Shown: piece by piece, positions 35,875 to 47,426 of the stretch
How positions within the stretch are numbered: position 1 is the stretch's first letter
How the letters are laid out: each line of letters starts with the position of its first letter
NCBI GenBank assembly: GCA_021186555.1
Contig: JAJKFL010000005.1
Coordinates: forward strand, 41,783,635-41,847,634
Origin: Reticulitermes speratus
Lineage: Eukaryota; Arthropoda; Insecta; Blattodea; Rhinotermitidae
Length of the DNA: 64,000 nucleotides
Direction of reading: 5' to 3'
Notes under the pieces: generated by a model
What the model saw: the letters and a program-made list of their open reading frames with translations, nothing else
What the model was told of the DNA's origin: nothing
Databases searched by the model: none
Program-made: the position numbers and the translations under genes

Positions 35875-36490
35875 GTAGGCCATAATACCAAATTACCATA
35901 AATCCCATACATTGCACCAAATCTACGCAGTTCTTGTACGAAAGGAGATTGTTTGTAAAGCATTAAAGTGTATTTGGTCGCAAGTTTTGAAAAATTAAGC
36001 CTACTCATAGAGTGTTTATATATATATATATATATATATATGTACGAGTATATATACACTTCCCTGATTTGTAATGTAATTTCTGTTAGAGCTGCTAACG
36101 TACTAATTCTGCCAAACATTATGTTTGTTGCTTCTTGTGCCAGTCATGTACTCCTAGATTGTGTGATTGATGCTCATTTTGGATATAACTGTCTCAGTAA
36201 TGATTATATGTTCAGCCAGAAGGATCTGCTTGTGACTCGCAAAAGGCACTTCGCTCCCCAAGATACGGAAGGTAATGCGTGAGTCTATAGCACGATATGA
36301 ACTGTGCACAGCACAGCAACATACTAACCTTCCTTATAGGCAGTTTTTATAAATTAGGCATCGAACACAGGGTTTAAAACAGAGCCGCATTTATCATTTT
36401 GCCTGAATTACGGGCAGCCACGCTGTAATATTTATTCCATTCATCATAAAGCTGGAAAGAACTTATTTTATTGTGTAATAATAATTTATC
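35875..36490. other. Probable intron sequence with (TA)n
   Basis: Follows the candidate donor site. It holds a (TA)n run at 36017-36041 and no further recognisable exon. Confidence 0.45.
36017..36041. repeat. (TA)n microsatellite
   Basis: Perfect TA run of 25 bp. Confidence 0.95.
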
Positions 36491-36751
36491 GCCGATCCCA
36501 GTGGCCGCGCTGTCTAAGTCGTGGGTCTTCGGTCGCTCGCTTACTGGGATTGTGGGTTCGAATCCGGCCTAGTGCATGGATGTTTGTCTCTTGTGAGTGT
36601 TGTGTGTTGTCAGGTAGAGGTCTCTGCGACGGGCTTTGTCACTCGTCCAGAGGAGTCCTACCGAGTGTGGTGTGTCTAAAAGTGTGATCGTGAAGCCTCA
36701 AAAAATGAGGCGGCCTAGGCCCCCAAGGGGCTGTCAAGCCATTGGAAAAAA
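36491..36751 (+). mobile_element. SINE-A, complete, with 14-bp target duplication
   Basis: Best reference copy in the window. Head GCCGATCCCAGTGGCCGCGC with box B GGGTTCGAATCCGGCC; body GGATGTTTGTCTCTTGTGAG and AGGTAGAGGTCTCTGCGACG; tail GGCGGCCTAGGCCCCCAAGG then GGCTGTCAAGCCATTGG, ending in A. AATAATAATTTATC flanks it (36477-36490 and 36752-36765). Confidence 0.96.
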
Positions 36752-36765
36752 AATAATAATTTATC

Positions 36766-37834
36766 CCCACTTAAAATCCCTAACACACTTAATCACTCGG
36801 TCCTTTCTTTAGTCAGCCAACTAATTAACAGAGTTGTTATTTTGTTGGTTAGCTTAGTTGATCAATCAGACCTTTCGGTAATTAGTTACTCCACTGAACA
36901 GTATTGTATTTTAGAATTTGAAGCCTAGTATTCTGGTAGGAATTTGCCGACTTTTGGAGAAACCTTCTGCCTCCGTCATCAATGTACTTTTGACCATGTA
37001 GAATGTAGGTTCCTATGAAACGTTTGTATATTTCTACCAGTCTACACGTTGTCACATCATAGCAAATAGTATTCCGCACGATCATTGACGTGACAACCTC
37101 AAATTTCTGTACCAAGCTAGGTGTACGTTGCAGCGTTTTAAATTCAAGAACGACGCAATGTGCTGTGAGAGTAAATACAACAGATGTTATCACTAGTCAA
37201 TACGGACAAGCCAAACCCTACACGATTCCACAGTGTGGACCGTAACGAAGTCAGCTATTCTGAGCCACTGGAACTGTCAATTTAATCCACGCATTCTTAA
37301 ATTTCACACACTTAGCTGTGTTTCGATTTACTTGATGCCAAGCCAACCTCAGCTTCTGAAGAACACAACCCGATACGAACCAGTCGCTTCCCCTTATAGT
37401 CCCCGAGATAAGACCATGTAATACTGAAGCAGACAAGCCAATTCACAGCAAATCCGTGCCGTAAATTCATTAACCCGTCAAATTATCCCCACTCCCCTGA
37501 CGCATCATCTACAAGAGAGCAGGCGGTCTAAGCTTGTCGGGCAGACGCAAGGTGTGGAGGGAACAGAGTACACCTACTAGCCCAGAATTTCTTTGGAGAA
37601 GTTGACGAAAACCAAGACAACCACAGTTTGGACATCCGATTCTTGGCCATGATTCGACAGAATACATTCGGAATATGGTACCGATTTGATAATCTGCTGT
37701 GGAACATGTCCTCTTAATGCTGTAAAGTGGTGTTGTTTAGCCTAGAGCAGGCAGGAGTCACCAATATGATCCACAGGTTAGTTGCTAGAATGATGAAGTC
37801 AGTACGAATCTTTACAAGTGAGTTTTGTGTTACG
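36766..37834. other. Unannotated non-coding stretch
   Basis: No gene or repeat ends recognised. Confidence 0.5.
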
Positions 37835-38105
37835 TAAAAGGCAAAGGTCACGCCATGGCATGCTTGTGCAGGCAAAGTGGGGAGGCGGGATATAGCTCAA
37901 ACCCATTCGCAACCTCGACGCTATAAGGGGTGGGTAGTCAGCAACCCGCTTCGGCCGCCTTACCCCCAGGAAAGACCTGATACCCATTGTACAGGAGGCT
38001 GGGTGGGCCTCGGGGCCGATCTGGACGGGCATGGCAAACTTCGCCCCTCCCCCCGGCTATGTTATATGCAGGCCGATAATTTTAAAATCTGCGGTCGCTG
38101 TAAAC
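37835..38105 (-). mobile_element. SINE-B, diverged
   Basis: Landmarks CGCAACCTCGACGCTATAAG, GGTGGGTAGTCAGCAACCCG, CGGCCGCCTTACCCCCAGG, GATACCCATTGTACAGGAGG then CTGGGTGGGCC, and GGGCCGATCTGGACGGGC, with a head remnant GCGGTCGCTGTAAACACAGC. The left end shows AAAGGCAAAGGTCACGCCAT. Confidence 0.7.
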
Positions 38106-38379
38106 ACAGCAGTTCAACTAACGTTTTTTATTCTCCAGATATTCCTAGACGTCAAAAGTGAGAAAGAATTAGTAATAGCATTTTCATTTACTGTCTTCCA
38201 TTCGTAGCCTATAAATAAAACTGTAGGCAGGGGTCTTGAAAATATTAAGCATCTGACCTTTACTTTTATTAACATTGCTACGTTTATGAATCGTAAAGTT
38301 TCAAAATTATATTCAATAATATCTTTTTCCTGTTATCCCAACTGGACACAAGAAAGAGTAAGCAAGTGAAGGTCGGACG

Positions 38380-38640
38380 AATTTCCAAGACTGGGGGATG
38401 AGAAATCCATAAAAAATGTTATTCGCAAAATTTGAAAGGAAAGATCTACGTGGAAAACCTAAATTTATATGGAGGATACCATTAAAATGATCTATAAGAA
38501 ATAAGGTGTGCATGTGTGGGCTGGATTTAAGTGTCTCATGTCTGAGCCTAGTGACATCTGGTGTGCACTGTACTGAACCTTCTGGATTTCGTAAGAGGCA
38601 GGGGTATTTGTTCAGTAGTTGAGGTACTGTTAGCTTTACG
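38380..38640 (+). pseudogene. LINE 3' coding relic
   Basis: Frame segments RKFERKDLRGKPKFIWRIPL, then GLDLSVSCLSLVTSGVHCTE followed by PSGFRK, follow the R-KEPRGKPRxRWED...IDLA-S----V---HGNEPSGF pattern of an insect LINE C-terminus. Stops and indels break it. Confidence 0.45.
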
Positions 38641-39372
38641 AGGAGACAGCTGCGTGGAGTTAAGTTGTTAGGCTCAGAGTTATTCATAGTAGAAGTGGCT
38701 GGCGTCATTTGGCGAGAAATCTTATTCGTAGCAAAGAAAGCCTCTTCCCTGTTTAGTGTCTAATTTGCTTCTGAGACCTGTGCGTAATTCTTCAAGTGAC
38801 TGTTGTGTATCTTGCTTCTGTAAGTTTATTTTCGCCTTTAAGTTAGACTGCAGACTGCTACATACGTCTGGAAGTCCTTTTCAAAGTAAGCTTAGCAGAA
38901 TTAATACATTTCCACGTCCGTGCACAATTTCACGGTCTGGTGTATACAGCAATTAAGATACATAGATGTATGTTTTATGCACAGGGAAGAGACGATGTTA
39001 AACTATTAGATATGAATCAATTAACGCGTTTAATTTGCCTATAAATCTTGGCAATAGAAGCTTTAAATATATTGCTGTTATGTAGCTTCCACTAATTATG
39101 TTAAACCTAAATGTTTTCCCGCTCTTGGAACTAATTAATTTCTGACATGTGTTGGCAGATGGTAAATGCCGCATTGAATAAAATTTATTCATGTGTGTTC
39201 GAAACGTACAGTAATGTATGCGAGAATGATTAAATATCACATTAGACATTTGTATCTACATATGCAATAACAAGCCGTCTGTTGCTCGTAACTTCTATAC
39301 TGCTTATATTATTCTAATTTGCCTTGCTGTATGCACATTCTGAAACCAAATCATTAGCAACAAGATTCAACA
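38641..39372. other. Unannotated non-coding stretch
   Basis: No recognisable feature. Confidence 0.5.
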
Positions 39373-39530
39373 CTTCTGGGATGTTACATCGTGTCGAATG
39401 TTAAATAACTACCCACGTGTCGAAGAAGATAGGGCCTTAATCTTCAAGGTCAAGCAGTCTTGGGCTGATTGTCTCTGAAGATATTCCAGAAGATTTGGGT
39501 CGTCATCAGCACCGCTGTGAGAGCCTTAAG
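39373..39530. mobile_element. Degraded foldback MITE of the CTGGGATGTTAC family
   Basis: CACTTCTGGGATGTTACATC then GTGTCGAATGTTAAATAACT resembles the left arm of the copies at 47348 and 35342. The right side has ATATTCCAGAAGATTTGGGT then CGTCATCAGCACCGCTGTGA, matching the right extension. The centre is longer and diverged. Confidence 0.45.
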
Positions 39531-41404
39531 TCTCGCTTTATGAACAAGTTGCTGAAGTGCTGACGAGCACAAATATTGCGTTGATATTAGAAGTAGCCCG
39601 TAGCTTTATTTGCTTTCTTTTTCTTATCCTTATCCTTTTCATACTCTCTTTTTACCATCCTTCCGTTATCTTACCTTCTCTTTCTCCTTGTTTTCTCCCC
39701 TTCCCTTGTACATCTTACCCTTCTGCAATCCAGAGCAAAGCGATATCCAACTTCAAATTTAGAGCTGGGATCAAAGTCATTTCCATTTGCTGTAACTAAC
39801 TCCGTGATGCAGAAGTTTCTTGCTGTCATGGAAACCAAGCTGCCATTATCGCATTGCCTACAACCCTCCAGCTGATAATTGAATCCTGTCAAAATCCGTT
39901 TTAATATTGTACTTGTCCTCGTCTGTGTCTCACAGATGTTTTCTTCCAGTAAGGTCTCACCTCACATCTCACCTCTGAGTCGTGCTACATACGCTGCCCA
40001 ACTAATCATAGTGGCATAACATAAACGTATCAAACAAAGCTCTCAAATGTCTGGCGTCATTGAAATGTTTGTCACAATAACAAAACAAAATTGTATTTAC
40101 AGAACGGTTAAGAGAAGGCTAAATTCGTCAAATATTTGATTTCGTGCAGTTCAGAATCCTTTAATTTTCCATTCCTATCTATAACATGAAAAATAAAATA
40201 GAGTACAAAAACGACATTTTCCTATTACTTTATGCGGGTGTGAAACCAAGTCACACAGGGTGTTCAGAATTTAGTGCATGACACACTATGTGGAATGAAG
40301 ACGGGGGGAGTAAGAGGAGTTTAGATACAATGATATAATGACGATTTATTTAATAAACGTTTCAATTGTATGACGGCGTAATTTTCGAAATTGTGTTTTA
40401 AAAATTTTTCTGCTCTTTCCCACATAATACATTTTTGTATAGAAGTAACCGTTCCATTCAGTGGCTATTTTATGTTTGACATTAGTGTCCTGTACATTAC
40501 TAGCTTCAGGATTTATCACACGCAAACCTTTACTACACTTGTGTATAAGTATTGTGAACCCCTTTTTATTGCTAAATGTAATTTATAAGACCTGTATTTG
40601 CTAGCATAATTCACGCTCCCTTATCTTTTTTGTCGTAAATTTAAAAAAAAAACACGAGTTATCTCGAAGTACAAACATGTTACTTTCATGTGTTAAAAAC
40701 ACAGCCCCTTCAACACAGCACCATTGTATTTTGCTTTAATGACGTACTTCTATATTCTACTTTTCATATAACAGGCCTATGCTTGCGAGTAGTTCGTGAT
40801 ATAGGACATGAAACGGGCGTCTGTATAAGAGCTTCTGCGATAAACGTAATGACATCTTTACTTTCAAATTAAGTTTACGAAATTTATAAAATTATTTTCT
40901 TGTAACAACAGAATATATATTAAATGAAGGAAAATGAGATGAACAGAAAGTATGGCAGGCATAGGAAGGTTGATCAAATAGTGTAAACATTTTGTTTGGA
41001 AACCTGTAAGGAAAAAAATCCCTTGGGATGTGCAGAGAAATAGGCCCTAAACGTCTGAAGTAGATCTGGAGAAATAGTCCCTAAATTTGTGAACTAGATT
41101 CAGATGCAAATCTTATGTATTGTGTGATAATGTGGACCTAATTTATTCATACTACCGTAAAACTACACTATGTCAAGTATATATTATACAAGTTTTATGT
41201 TGGCAAGTACTTGGTTTCTCGTGCTAAGTAAAATAAGAATTGGAGATGTTCGAGGAGAAAAGTGCTGATTAGAATATTTGGATTGAAGAAATAAGTAATA
41301 AAATTGTGGATAAAATTGCACAAGAAGAGTCTTAAAGTGTTGCGTCGTGTAAGTATTCCTGATACGTTCATTACAAACACAGTTTCTCAAACAAAAAGCT
41401 TCTA
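39531..41404. other. Unannotated stretch
   Basis: No host gene recognised. 40250-40285 has a lone ACAGGGTGTTCAGAATTTAG, like the end of a mariner-type element, but no partner end was found. 40960-41030 may be a very old LINE relic. Confidence 0.4.
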
Positions 41405-41986
41405 CAGTGGACCCTCGAACTTCGAACGGTTTGATGTTCGAACAACTTGAAACTCGAACAAAAAATTCGAGGAAAATCCAGTTTTGAAACTCGAACAAAA
41501 ACTCGAAAGTCGAATAAAGAATCACGTGGTCGCCTTCTCTCTGCTTGGTCCAGATGAAAGAAGGGTAATTCACCTTCCAGTGAACAGTAATATCCCTCCT
41601 ACTATTATTATTGATTGATTATTATACAATATTTTTTATGTATGTATAAATAAAAACTTTCAATTATTGAAATTAAATATACGTTTTAAAACTTTCGCGG
41701 CGACATGATTCAATATAGTCTTTTCGGGCGCACAGCCGCGTCAAAACGAATTGACGCGGCTGTGCGCCCGAGAAGACTATATTGAAATTAAATATACTTG
41801 TTTTATCATTATGATCTTTTGAAATAGGCACTTAAAATGTTTTATATTGGGTAAATTTTGGGAGTCTGGAACGGATTAATTCAATTTACATTATTTCTTA
41901 TGGGGAAATTTAACTCGAAAGTCGAACAACTTGAAAGTCGAACCGTCTCCTGGAACGGATTGTGTTCGAAGTTCGAGGTTCTACTG
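41405..41986 (-). mobile_element. Tigger/pogo-like MITE, copy 3, with nested hairpin
   Basis: Inverted relative to copies 1 and 2. It is bounded by CAGTGGACCCTCGAACTTCG and CGAAGTTCGAGGTTCTACTG with flanking TA (41403-41404, 41987-41988). It shares with copy 1 the GGATATTACTGTTCACTGGA region (in complement) and the CACTTAAAATG...GTAAATTTTGG block. An extra segment (41683-41780) interrupts it between two copies of ATTGAAATTAAATATAC. Confidence 0.85.
41711..41784. repeat. GC-rich 34-nt-arm hairpin nested in Tigger-like copy 3
   Basis: Arms 41711-41744 and 41751-41784 are reverse complements with one mismatch and a 6-nt loop. They contain CGGGCGCACAGCCGCGTCAA, much more GC-rich than the surroundings. 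Directly repeated 17-mers ATTGAAATTAAATATAC (41666-41682 and 41781-41797) flank it, consistent with insertion of a small foldback element with target duplication or with template switching. Confidence 0.9.
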
Positions 41987-42660
41987 TATTTTGTGCTTTA
42001 AGGAATGCTAAGGAAGATCTTCAAATTCTGTAGTCTTTAGCAAATCCTGTAACAGTATTTGACTCAAAGATGATAAAATAGACATTACCTGCATCACACA
42101 GGGACATAAGAAGTACCTGTAATGCATTAGTCGGGGAACTTAGTCTGTTCGGAGACCTAGGCACGGGTGGAAAGATAATGTTGAAATTTGTCTTCAAGAA
42201 ATGCCATGACAGGATTTGGGTGGGTTTTAAACTGAATCGTGGTAGGATCCCGTGAGTGATGTGATGATCGCTGGGGTTCCATAAGCAGCAGGAGTAACCT
42301 GACCAGATGAATGACTGGCATTTTCTGTGGAGGTTTCTCTTTCATTGAGTAAATTTTCAAAGGGGTTTTGTATATAATTATATCAGCAACAAGGAATATT
42401 AATAAATGAACATGATAATGGAGAATCCAGCCCTCTCTGCGAGATTTTGAACCATGTACAGTTGCAACACGCATGCCTATAGGGTAAGAACCTGACCTTC
42501 AATAAACCCCTTCACGTAAACAAACACTTCAGTATAGTGTGTTCACTCCTACGGCACACTTGACAACCTACAAGTACAGGTATGTACCTTTTATTATTAT
42601 ATTATTGGTCTTAATATATTTCGCAGCAGTTGTTCTTACTCTGTTAAAATTTCTAAAGGA

Positions 42661-43340
42661 TGAGAACCTTAAACAATAACGACTGACGACATCCCGTAGA
42701 TGAGAACCTTAAACAATAGCGACTGACGACATCCCCTAGATGAGAACCTTAAACAATAACGACTGACGACATCCCCTAGATGAGAACCTTAAACAATAAC
42801 GACTGACGACATCCCCTAGATGAGACCCTTAAACAGTAACGACTGACGACATCCCCTAGATGAGAACCTTAAACAATAACGACTGACGACATCCCCTAGA
42901 TGAGACCCTTAAACAGTAACGACTGACGACATACCCTAGATGAGAACCTTAAACAATAGCGACTGACGACATCCCCTAGATGAGAACCTTAAACAATAAC
43001 GACTGACGACATCCCCTAGATGAGACCCTTAAACAGTAACGACTGACGACATACCCTAGATGAGAACCTTAAACAATAACGACTGACGACATCCCCTAGA
43101 TGAGAACCTTAAATAATAACGACGGACGACATCCCCTAGATGAGAACCTTAAACAATAACGACTGACGACATCCCCTAGATGAGAACCTTAAACAGTAAC
43201 GACTGACGACATCCCCTAGATGAGAACCTTAAACAATAACGACTGACGACATCCCCTAGATGAGAACCTTAAACAATAACGACTGACGACATCCCCTAGA
43301 TGAGAACCTTAAACAATAACGACTGACAACAGCCCCTAGA
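42661..43340. repeat. 40-bp minisatellite, 17 units
   Basis: Seventeen contiguous units of exactly 40 bp: TGAGAACCTTAAACAATAAC then GACTGACGACATCCCCTAGA. There are no spacers and no length changes. Variants (TGAGACCC with ACAGTAAC, ATACCC, AATAGC) recur in runs; units 7-9 and 10-12 begin with the same variant pair, suggesting block duplication. Both strands contain stops. Confidence 0.98.
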
Positions 43341-43644
43341 CGTTTGAATACAAAACCGAATACCTAATTCCACAATCATACAAACGACTATTTAGCGACA
43401 ACCCAGTATATCATACAAACTTATTGTTGTTAATGTTTTACGTTTTGTGTATATTTAGTCTTCGATTTTATCGGTAATACACGTAATATTATATTTTTTT
43501 TATACTGTCACGAATAATGTTTTAATAAAAACTGTAACAATTACTACATCTGAAGCCGTTATGTCCAGTATACAAAGAGAAGCATATGTAATTTACTCTA
43601 ATGTAATTTTATAATTACACATATAAATATACTCCGTTATATTT

Positions 43645-43690
43645 ATCTCTTTGATAATAGCTCAGTATGAGCCGAAACATGTCGGAAATG
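43645..43690 (+). ncRNA. Hammerhead-like motif, core partly changed
   Basis: ATCTCT (43645-43650) can pair with GGAAAT (43684-43689) in five of six positions as stem I. TTGATAA stands in the CUGANGA position (two changes). GCTCA/TGAGC (43660-43664 with 43668-43672) forms a strong stem II. GAAA lies at 43674-43677, and ACATGTC provides a GTC site. The architecture is that of a Penelope-type hammerhead; the core substitutions argue against activity. Confidence 0.4.
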
Positions 43691-45194
43691 CTACATGTAA
43701 AACGATAAGGTATCCATAACCTAATTAAGTGTGTTTAGTTTGATTCCCCCTCATGATTGTATTTAATTGGAGTTTAATAAACAGTTTCAAAGGTTTGTTT
43801 AGTTGTCCTTAACATCATGATTTCTCCTAACGATCACGTTGTAATAAATGAGAACATACGTAATTCAAATATGCTTCACCCACTGAACACAGCGCGGAAT
43901 TGGAGCTAATAGAGGTTTATTTGTATTGAAGTGGTTTATTTGTTTGAACGCGACTTATCTCTTTGAAGCTATTAAAGGTTGCATTGTTTTGCCATGATAT
44001 CGATGCTGTGAACATTTTGCGCACGTCACGTCCTCACCTGACATTGGTTTTTTTTTCACGAGAGCTGCAGTGCGAAAACATATTTTGGAATGTAACAACC
44101 TCTGGCCTTAATTTGACTAGTGAGGGTGGATGAATCGATAGGGACAGTGAGCCAGCAGGTCGAGTCGTGAGAGGAGGGTACAGGGACTAAGACGGATAAT
44201 ACAAATGAACCCTCTTCCCGCTCTCTCTTTGTGTGCGAGGAATTTAATCGTGACGATGGATTGTAGGCCTACACTGCATTATTCAGACAATTTATTTCGT
44301 GTTTAGTAGTTAAGCTAGGTTAAGTTCATATGTCACTCACAGATAGTGTTGGTATGTTTAGGAGATAAGTAGGCCTACATGAATTTATATTCATGTCAAT
44401 GGCAAACGATATTTATATACATTCATGACAATTCCCTCTGCTTCAGTCCAAACACATGGGAACTTTGTAGGAAGAAGGAGCATAGCACTGCACATATATT
44501 GGGTTTTTAACCTTTGAAAGACATATAATCACAATTTGGTCAAAATATTTTGAAGCCTGATTAAGTCTTTATAAATATTTTATACCATGTTATAATACAA
44601 TTTTGAAGATAAGGTGTGACTTTTAGTACCCTCTAATAGAAGTGTATACAAATCCCCTCAACACCACATAACCTCAAGTAGTTGGTCCAGCGTCGTAAAA
44701 ATCTGAATAACGAATCTAATAGAGTGATGGTAGCAAACCGCACAGTACCTTACATTGCGCAAGCCTGCGTATTGATCCGAACGCATAGCTAGCAGGTGTT
44801 TGTGTAGCGGGTCGGTCTGTATGTGGGGGCATTTTGCGGTGGCTGCCAACGATTGATCGACTGTAAACAGGCAAACATGAGACCCCTTAGGACTCATCTG
44901 TTCTCCGGAAATAAAGTATTGTCGGTTAGGAGCTGCGGCAGTGAATACATGGTACTAAGCTTGCAAACCTGGCCACCATGAATACGGATTGAGTCCTTTC
45001 TCTTGACGGCTTGCATAACCCACTGCAACAACACATTTTGTTTGCAAATAATTCTAAATAAATTCGCACCGACGTTTAAATTGGCAAGGAATTTATGTAG
45101 ATGAATGATATTAAAATGGGTCTTGCAAAACTGCGTCGTTTGATCATTATTTTAGACCTATTTAATATCCGTTATTTTTAGTCTATTACATTAA
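43691..45194. other. Unannotated stretch
   Basis: No gene recognised over 1.5 kb. A 79-residue minus-strand frame at 44658-44897 shows no motif. Confidence 0.45.
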
Positions 45195-45600
45195 TGGCGC
45201 TGGAGAAGAATGGAGAAGATCAGTTGGGCCGATCGTGTGAGAAATGAAGTATTACACAGAGTCAAGGAGGAGAGGAATATCCTACATACAATAAAAAGAA
45301 GAAAGGCTAACTGGATTGGTCAGATCGTGCGTAGAAACTGCCTTTTAAAACACGTGATTAAAGAAAAGTTAGAGGGTAGGATATAAATGACGGGAAGACG
45401 AGGACGAAGGCGTAAGCAGCTACTGGATGACCTTAAGGAAAAGAGAAGATACTGGATATTGAAAGGGAAGCACTAGATCGCACCCTGTGGAGAACTGGCT
45501 TTGGAAGAGACTACGGACCTGTCTTAAGACAGACGTTAATACCTTGGAGCACGGTCATTCATGAGCTGCTGTTAGATGCTTGGATACTCAAAAGAGATCC
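45195..45600 (+). pseudogene. LINE ORF2 C-terminal fragment, copy 1
   Basis: Reading through changes: ISWADRVRNEVLHRVKEERN, ILHTIKRRKANWIG, then RRNCLLKHVI, GRRGRRRKQLLDDLKEKRRY and EALDRTLWRTGFGRDYG. The WIGH-x-LRRN and RRGRRRKQ-LDDLKE segments are typical of the C-terminal end of an arthropod LINE reverse-transcriptase polyprotein. The 58487-58835 copy covers the same region. A TAA and small indels interrupt it. Confidence 0.65.
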
Positions 45601-46049
45601 CCTTTCTCCTTTCAGTGAATCATTACAATATTTAAAAAATCTCATCATTGACCCCTATCCTGAGCATGTCTACTCTGTTTCTTTACTTTCATTTTCATTC
45701 ACAATTCCTTGTCTTTGTACATACCTGTTTTCTCTCCTCCTGTAAGTTAAAATTAATTTCATTAGTGTGATCTGTTATAGACTGAATTCACATATTTACG
45801 AAATGAACTGTCTGAGATAAAGCTTTGCGATGAAATTTTGAGCAGGGTAAAATTTTTGACTTTGCATTATGGTGTCTGTCGTGTTCATTGGTTTAGTAAC
45901 CATAGACATCTATTTGTAATAAATGAAAATCGCCAGTTAAGTAAGCAAAGTTTTAAAGACGAAATTTGAATATATGTGTTCTCTACTGAATGCTTGGTCT
46001 TGTAACAAACGTATGAGTGAATATGAGTGCTTGCAAAATGTTACTAAGA

Positions 46050-46200
46050 AAAGCTGAAAAGAAGATATAATTTGCGAGATCTAGACATAGATGGGAGAAT
46101 ATTGTTAACGTGAAATAATTTACGGGAATAGATCTTGAGGGTATATGGCATGTGGGTATGGAGTGAATTTGTCTGGCTTGAGATAGGAATTAGATTATTT
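46050..46200 (+). pseudogene. LINE 3' relic, short
   Basis: AATTTGCGAGATCTAGACAT then AGATGGGAGAATATTGTTAA, followed by TGGAGTGAATTTGTCTGGCT, follow the GRPRRRWEDNI...GVDWIDLA order of the C-terminal LINE fragments elsewhere in the window. Too decayed for frame calls. Confidence 0.35.
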
Positions 46201-46556
46201 AGTTGTTTATTTGATTGGTTGATCGAACGGTTATCAGTTGGTTGTGTGTATGAAGGTTGGATTATCTTTGCTTAGTACGAAGGGTCCGGATTTTATCAAG
46301 AAAAGTTTGTAAGATACGCATATATTTATATTTTCGTGACATAAAGGACATACATAGAAAACTTAAGGAAGAGGTCAGTTAGGTGGTTGTTAACCACATA
46401 GTTACTCAGCTACAGCAGTGAATTGGTAATTCTGTTTTTTTAGTTTTTTAGGTGTTTCTTTGTCAATCAGCTAGCCAGCAGTCAGTCGCAAATTATTTTC
46501 GCTCTGGGAGTCTAAACTTTGTACCACCATTTGATATATTTTTGAATCATCACAAT

Positions 46557-46703
46557 AAAACACATTAAAATTCATATCAATTAACTGAATCCGGCATGTT
46601 TCAGGTCACTGAGGTTCGGATGTGTGACCCCTGAGGATGAAAATGGTGTTTAGACATACGTAGGGCTTGAGTAAATTATATTAATTTTAATGCGTTGGGT
46701 TTT
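46557..46703. mobile_element. Small inverted pair, possible Penelope-like remnant
   Basis: Left arm AAAACACATTAAAATTCATA (from 46557) and right arm AATTATATTAATTTTAATGC then GTTGGGTTTT (to 46703) are imperfect complements. The core holds GGCATGTTTCAGGTCACTGA on one side and CCCCTGAGGATG on the other. The second begins with a consensus CTGAGGA (46631-46637) between CCC (46628-46630) and GGG (46663-46665), but AGACA replaces GAAAC. Confidence 0.4.
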
Positions 46704-46876
46704 AGTGGTCCAAAACAAGCATAGGCTATACTGTATGTTTAGTCAGTCTGTTCATCATATGTTTATACAGTATATGAGTCAGTCTATCGGTTAGACCCTT
46801 AATTATGTATTAATTGTCCTACTTAGTCGATCTTCTGTTAGTTAATCCTTTAACCTACGTTACCTTAGCCATATGT

Positions 46877-46901
46877 ATATATATATATATATATATATAT
46901 G
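46877..46901. repeat. (TA)n microsatellite
   Basis: Perfect TA run of 25 bp. Confidence 0.95.
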
Positions 46902-47347
46902 CTATTGTAATACACTAAATTAACGCCATACCTCAATAAGTTACTGCACGTATCTCAGCTCAAGGGCGGATATATAAAGCCGATTTCCGAGTTTCAGTCA
47001 TCTCTTCCTTCAGATTTAGTTCCTTATAACGCAATTCATGGTCCACTAGTCACGCTACATCTAACAAGATTGAAGTTGTTGTTCTCCCTGTAAGGCACTC
47101 GCATTACTCTCCTCGTTTGATGTTCCTGGCTGTAACGGAAACAAAATCATGTTCCGGAGAGTTGTATCTCGAATTCTATACCCGTTTCCCTCGATCCATA
47201 CGAACCTACTCGTGAGCGTGTCTTACACAATTAAGGTCTTTGGCTTACGGCAGGGAGTTCAAATTTGAGGATTTACCATTTCACCGTCTGCTTAAACGAG
47301 CTTACTTTGCCAAGTCCTGTTGGTTTTTACGTGAAATTCCAAGCCTT

Positions 47348-47426
47348 CTGGGATGTTGAAGCAATGTAGACTGGTAACTACCGACATATTTACTATTTAC
47401 CAGTCGAGACGGCTTTAACATCCCAG
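47348..47426. mobile_element. Compact foldback MITE of the CTGGGATGTTAC family
   Basis: Arms of about 30 nt (47348-47377 and 47397-47426), CTGGGATGTTGAAGCAATGT then AGACTGGTAA against TTACCAGTCGAGACGGCTTT then AACATCCCAG, with several mismatches and a short loop. Right extension GAGGACTCTAATCTTTAGCA agrees with other copies. Confidence 0.65.

Noticed and set aside
35658..36119. 153-residue minus-strand frame over the Ig exon
   Set aside because: It is the shadow of the plus-strand exon joined to AT-rich sequence and a (TA)n run; no motif on that strand.
40254..40290. Mariner-like end ACAGGGTGTTCAGAATT
   Set aside because: No partner inverted repeat was found within a plausible distance.
42661..43340. 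CRISPR-like regular repeats
   Set aside because: Units are contiguous without spacers, the context is eukaryotic, and there are no cas genes.
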